Below are positions 63,346 through 64,000 of a stretch of 64,000 nucleotides of DNA, piece by piece. The notes under the pieces are model-generated. The model did no database searches. It was given only the letters and a program-made list of their open reading frames with translations, and was not told where the DNA came from. Each line of letters begins with the position of its first letter. Position 1 is the stretch's first letter. Both the position numbers and the translations under genes were made by a program. Origin of the DNA: Mycolicibacterium hassiacum DSM 44199 (GTDB lineage: Bacteria > Actinomycetota > Actinomycetes > Mycobacteriales > Mycobacteriaceae); contig NZ_LR026975.1 of the NCBI RefSeq assembly GCF_900603025.1, forward strand, positions 930,001 through 994,000, written 5' to 3'.

Positions 63346-64000
63346 AACTCGCAGTCATTCCCGGCGACGGAATCGGCCCGGAGGTGATCGGCGAGGCGCT
63401 CAAGGTCCTCGACGCGGTGCTGCCCGGGGTCGAGCGGACCAGCTACGACCTCGGGGCGCGGCGCTACCACGCCACCGGGGAGGTGCTGCCCGACTCGGTG
63501 CTCGAGGAGCTGCGCGGCCACGACGCGATCCTGCTCGGCGCGGTCGGTGACCCCTCGGTGCCCAGCGGGGTGCTCGAACGTGGTCTGCTGCTGCGGATCC
63601 GGTTCGAACTCGATCACCACATCAATCTGCGGCCCGGCCGGCTCTATCCGGGGGTGCGCAGCCCGCTCGCCGGTGACCACGACATCGACTTCGTCGTGGT
63701 GCGGGAGGGCACCGAGGGTCCCTACACCGGGACCGGGGGAGCGATCCGGGTCGGCACCCCGAACGAGATCGCCACCGAGGTCAGCGTCAACACCGCGTTC
63801 GGGGTGCGCCGGGTGGTGCGCGACGCGTTCGAGCGGGCCGGCCGGCGGCGCAAGCATCTGACGTTGGTGCACAAGAACAACGTGCTGACCCATGCCGGGT
63901 CGCTGTGGTGGCGCACCGTGCAGGAGATCGGCACCGAGTACCCGGACGTCGAGATCTCCTACCAGCATGTGGACGCCGCGACCATCCACCTGGTCACCGA
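63342..64000 (+). CDS. leuB: 3-isopropylmalate dehydrogenase (start only, cut by window end)
   Basis: The first 219 codons are present. They show [18 protein letters not shown] at the N-terminus and the substrate-binding [17 protein letters not shown] and [15 protein letters not shown] segments typical of LeuB. The enzyme oxidises 3-isopropylmalate in leucine synthesis. ATG 63342 overlaps serA1 as ATGA. The metal-binding Asp residues near the C-terminus lie beyond the window. Confidence 0.93.
   Translation, partial: MKLAVIPGDGIGPEVIGEALKVLDAVLPGVERTSYDLGARRYHATGEVLPDSVLEELRGHDAILLGAVGDPSVPSGVLERGLLLRIRFELDHHINLRPGRLYPGVRSPLAGDHDIDFVVVREGTEGPYTGTGGAIRVGTPNEIATEVSVNTAFGVRRVVRDAFERAGRRRKHLTLVHKNNVLTHAGSLWWRTVQEIGTEYPDVEISYQHVDAATIHLVT

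Overview
The window is a high-GC chromosomal segment from a mycobacterium, most likely a fast-growing Mycolicibacterium. The evidence is gene content and order that follow the M. tuberculosis interval Rv3050c to Rv2995c in mirror orientation: TetR, monooxygenase, nrdF2, adhC, fecB, ctaD, serB2, ABC ATPase, NUDIX, echA17, two methyltransferases, TB22.2, the methylglucose lipopolysaccharide (MGLP) genes, etfBA, iscS, mnmA, lpqA, ligA, ACT protein, gatCA, pfkA, gatB, lppZ, doxX, cfp6, ilvBNC, serA1, leuB. Family assignments come from motifs and remembered synteny; no database search was run.

The accessory part is a 7.7-kb integrated element (3387-11063) in the 3' end of nrdF2, flanked by a perfect 80-bp direct repeat. 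It carries a tyrosine integrase and an XRE-type repressor on the minus strand. Facing them is a plus-strand block: an excisionase-like HTH protein, a small Cys-rich protein, a TOPRIM primase-helicase, two small proteins, a scaffold-like protein and an HK97-type major capsid protein. I find no terminase, portal, protease, tail or lysis gene. The layout resembles the phiRv1/phiRv2 class of small mycobacterial prophage-like elements and capsid-encoding phage satellites. The primase gene contains six copies of an 8-bp motif that look like origin iterons. Both ends carry 11-bp-phased TTTTGCCCAC repeats that look like integrase arm sites. The right end is about 740 bp of hairpin-rich DNA with at most one doubtful gene.

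11.2-25 kb: a secreted protein, zinc alcohol dehydrogenase, YciI protein, FecB-like lipoprotein, cytochrome c oxidase subunit I, SerB2, a divergent MocR/YczE pair, and a tightly overlapped run of ABC ATPase, NUDIX, crotonase and two methyltransferases. 25-33 kb: an alanine/sodium symporter, a beta-propeller lipoprotein and the MGLP genes (acetyltransferase, GT4 glucosyltransferase, GH57 protein, methyltransferase). 33-41 kb: electron transfer flavoprotein, a nucleotide-sugar-epimerase-like SDR, cysteine desulfurase plus MnmA (tRNA 2-thiouridine), LpqA-like lipoprotein, a MetE-like protein and a Pro-rich membrane-anchored protein. 41-56 kb: acyl-CoA ligase, DNA ligase, GatCAB amidotransferase subunits around pfkA, a TetR/MpaB divergent pair with a large palindromic operator, LppZ, DoxX and Cfp6. 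56.5-64 kb: branched-chain amino-acid genes ilvBNC behind a leader peptide and terminator that look like a classical attenuator, a phytoene-dehydrogenase-like protein, serA and the start of leuB.

Regulatory DNA worth noting: the ilvB attenuator with an apparently leaderless leader peptide, the TetR operator at 52857-52911, MocR half-sites at 19171-19211, repeat palindromes at 17628 and 29167, and a 16-bp tandem repeat over the fecB stop codon.
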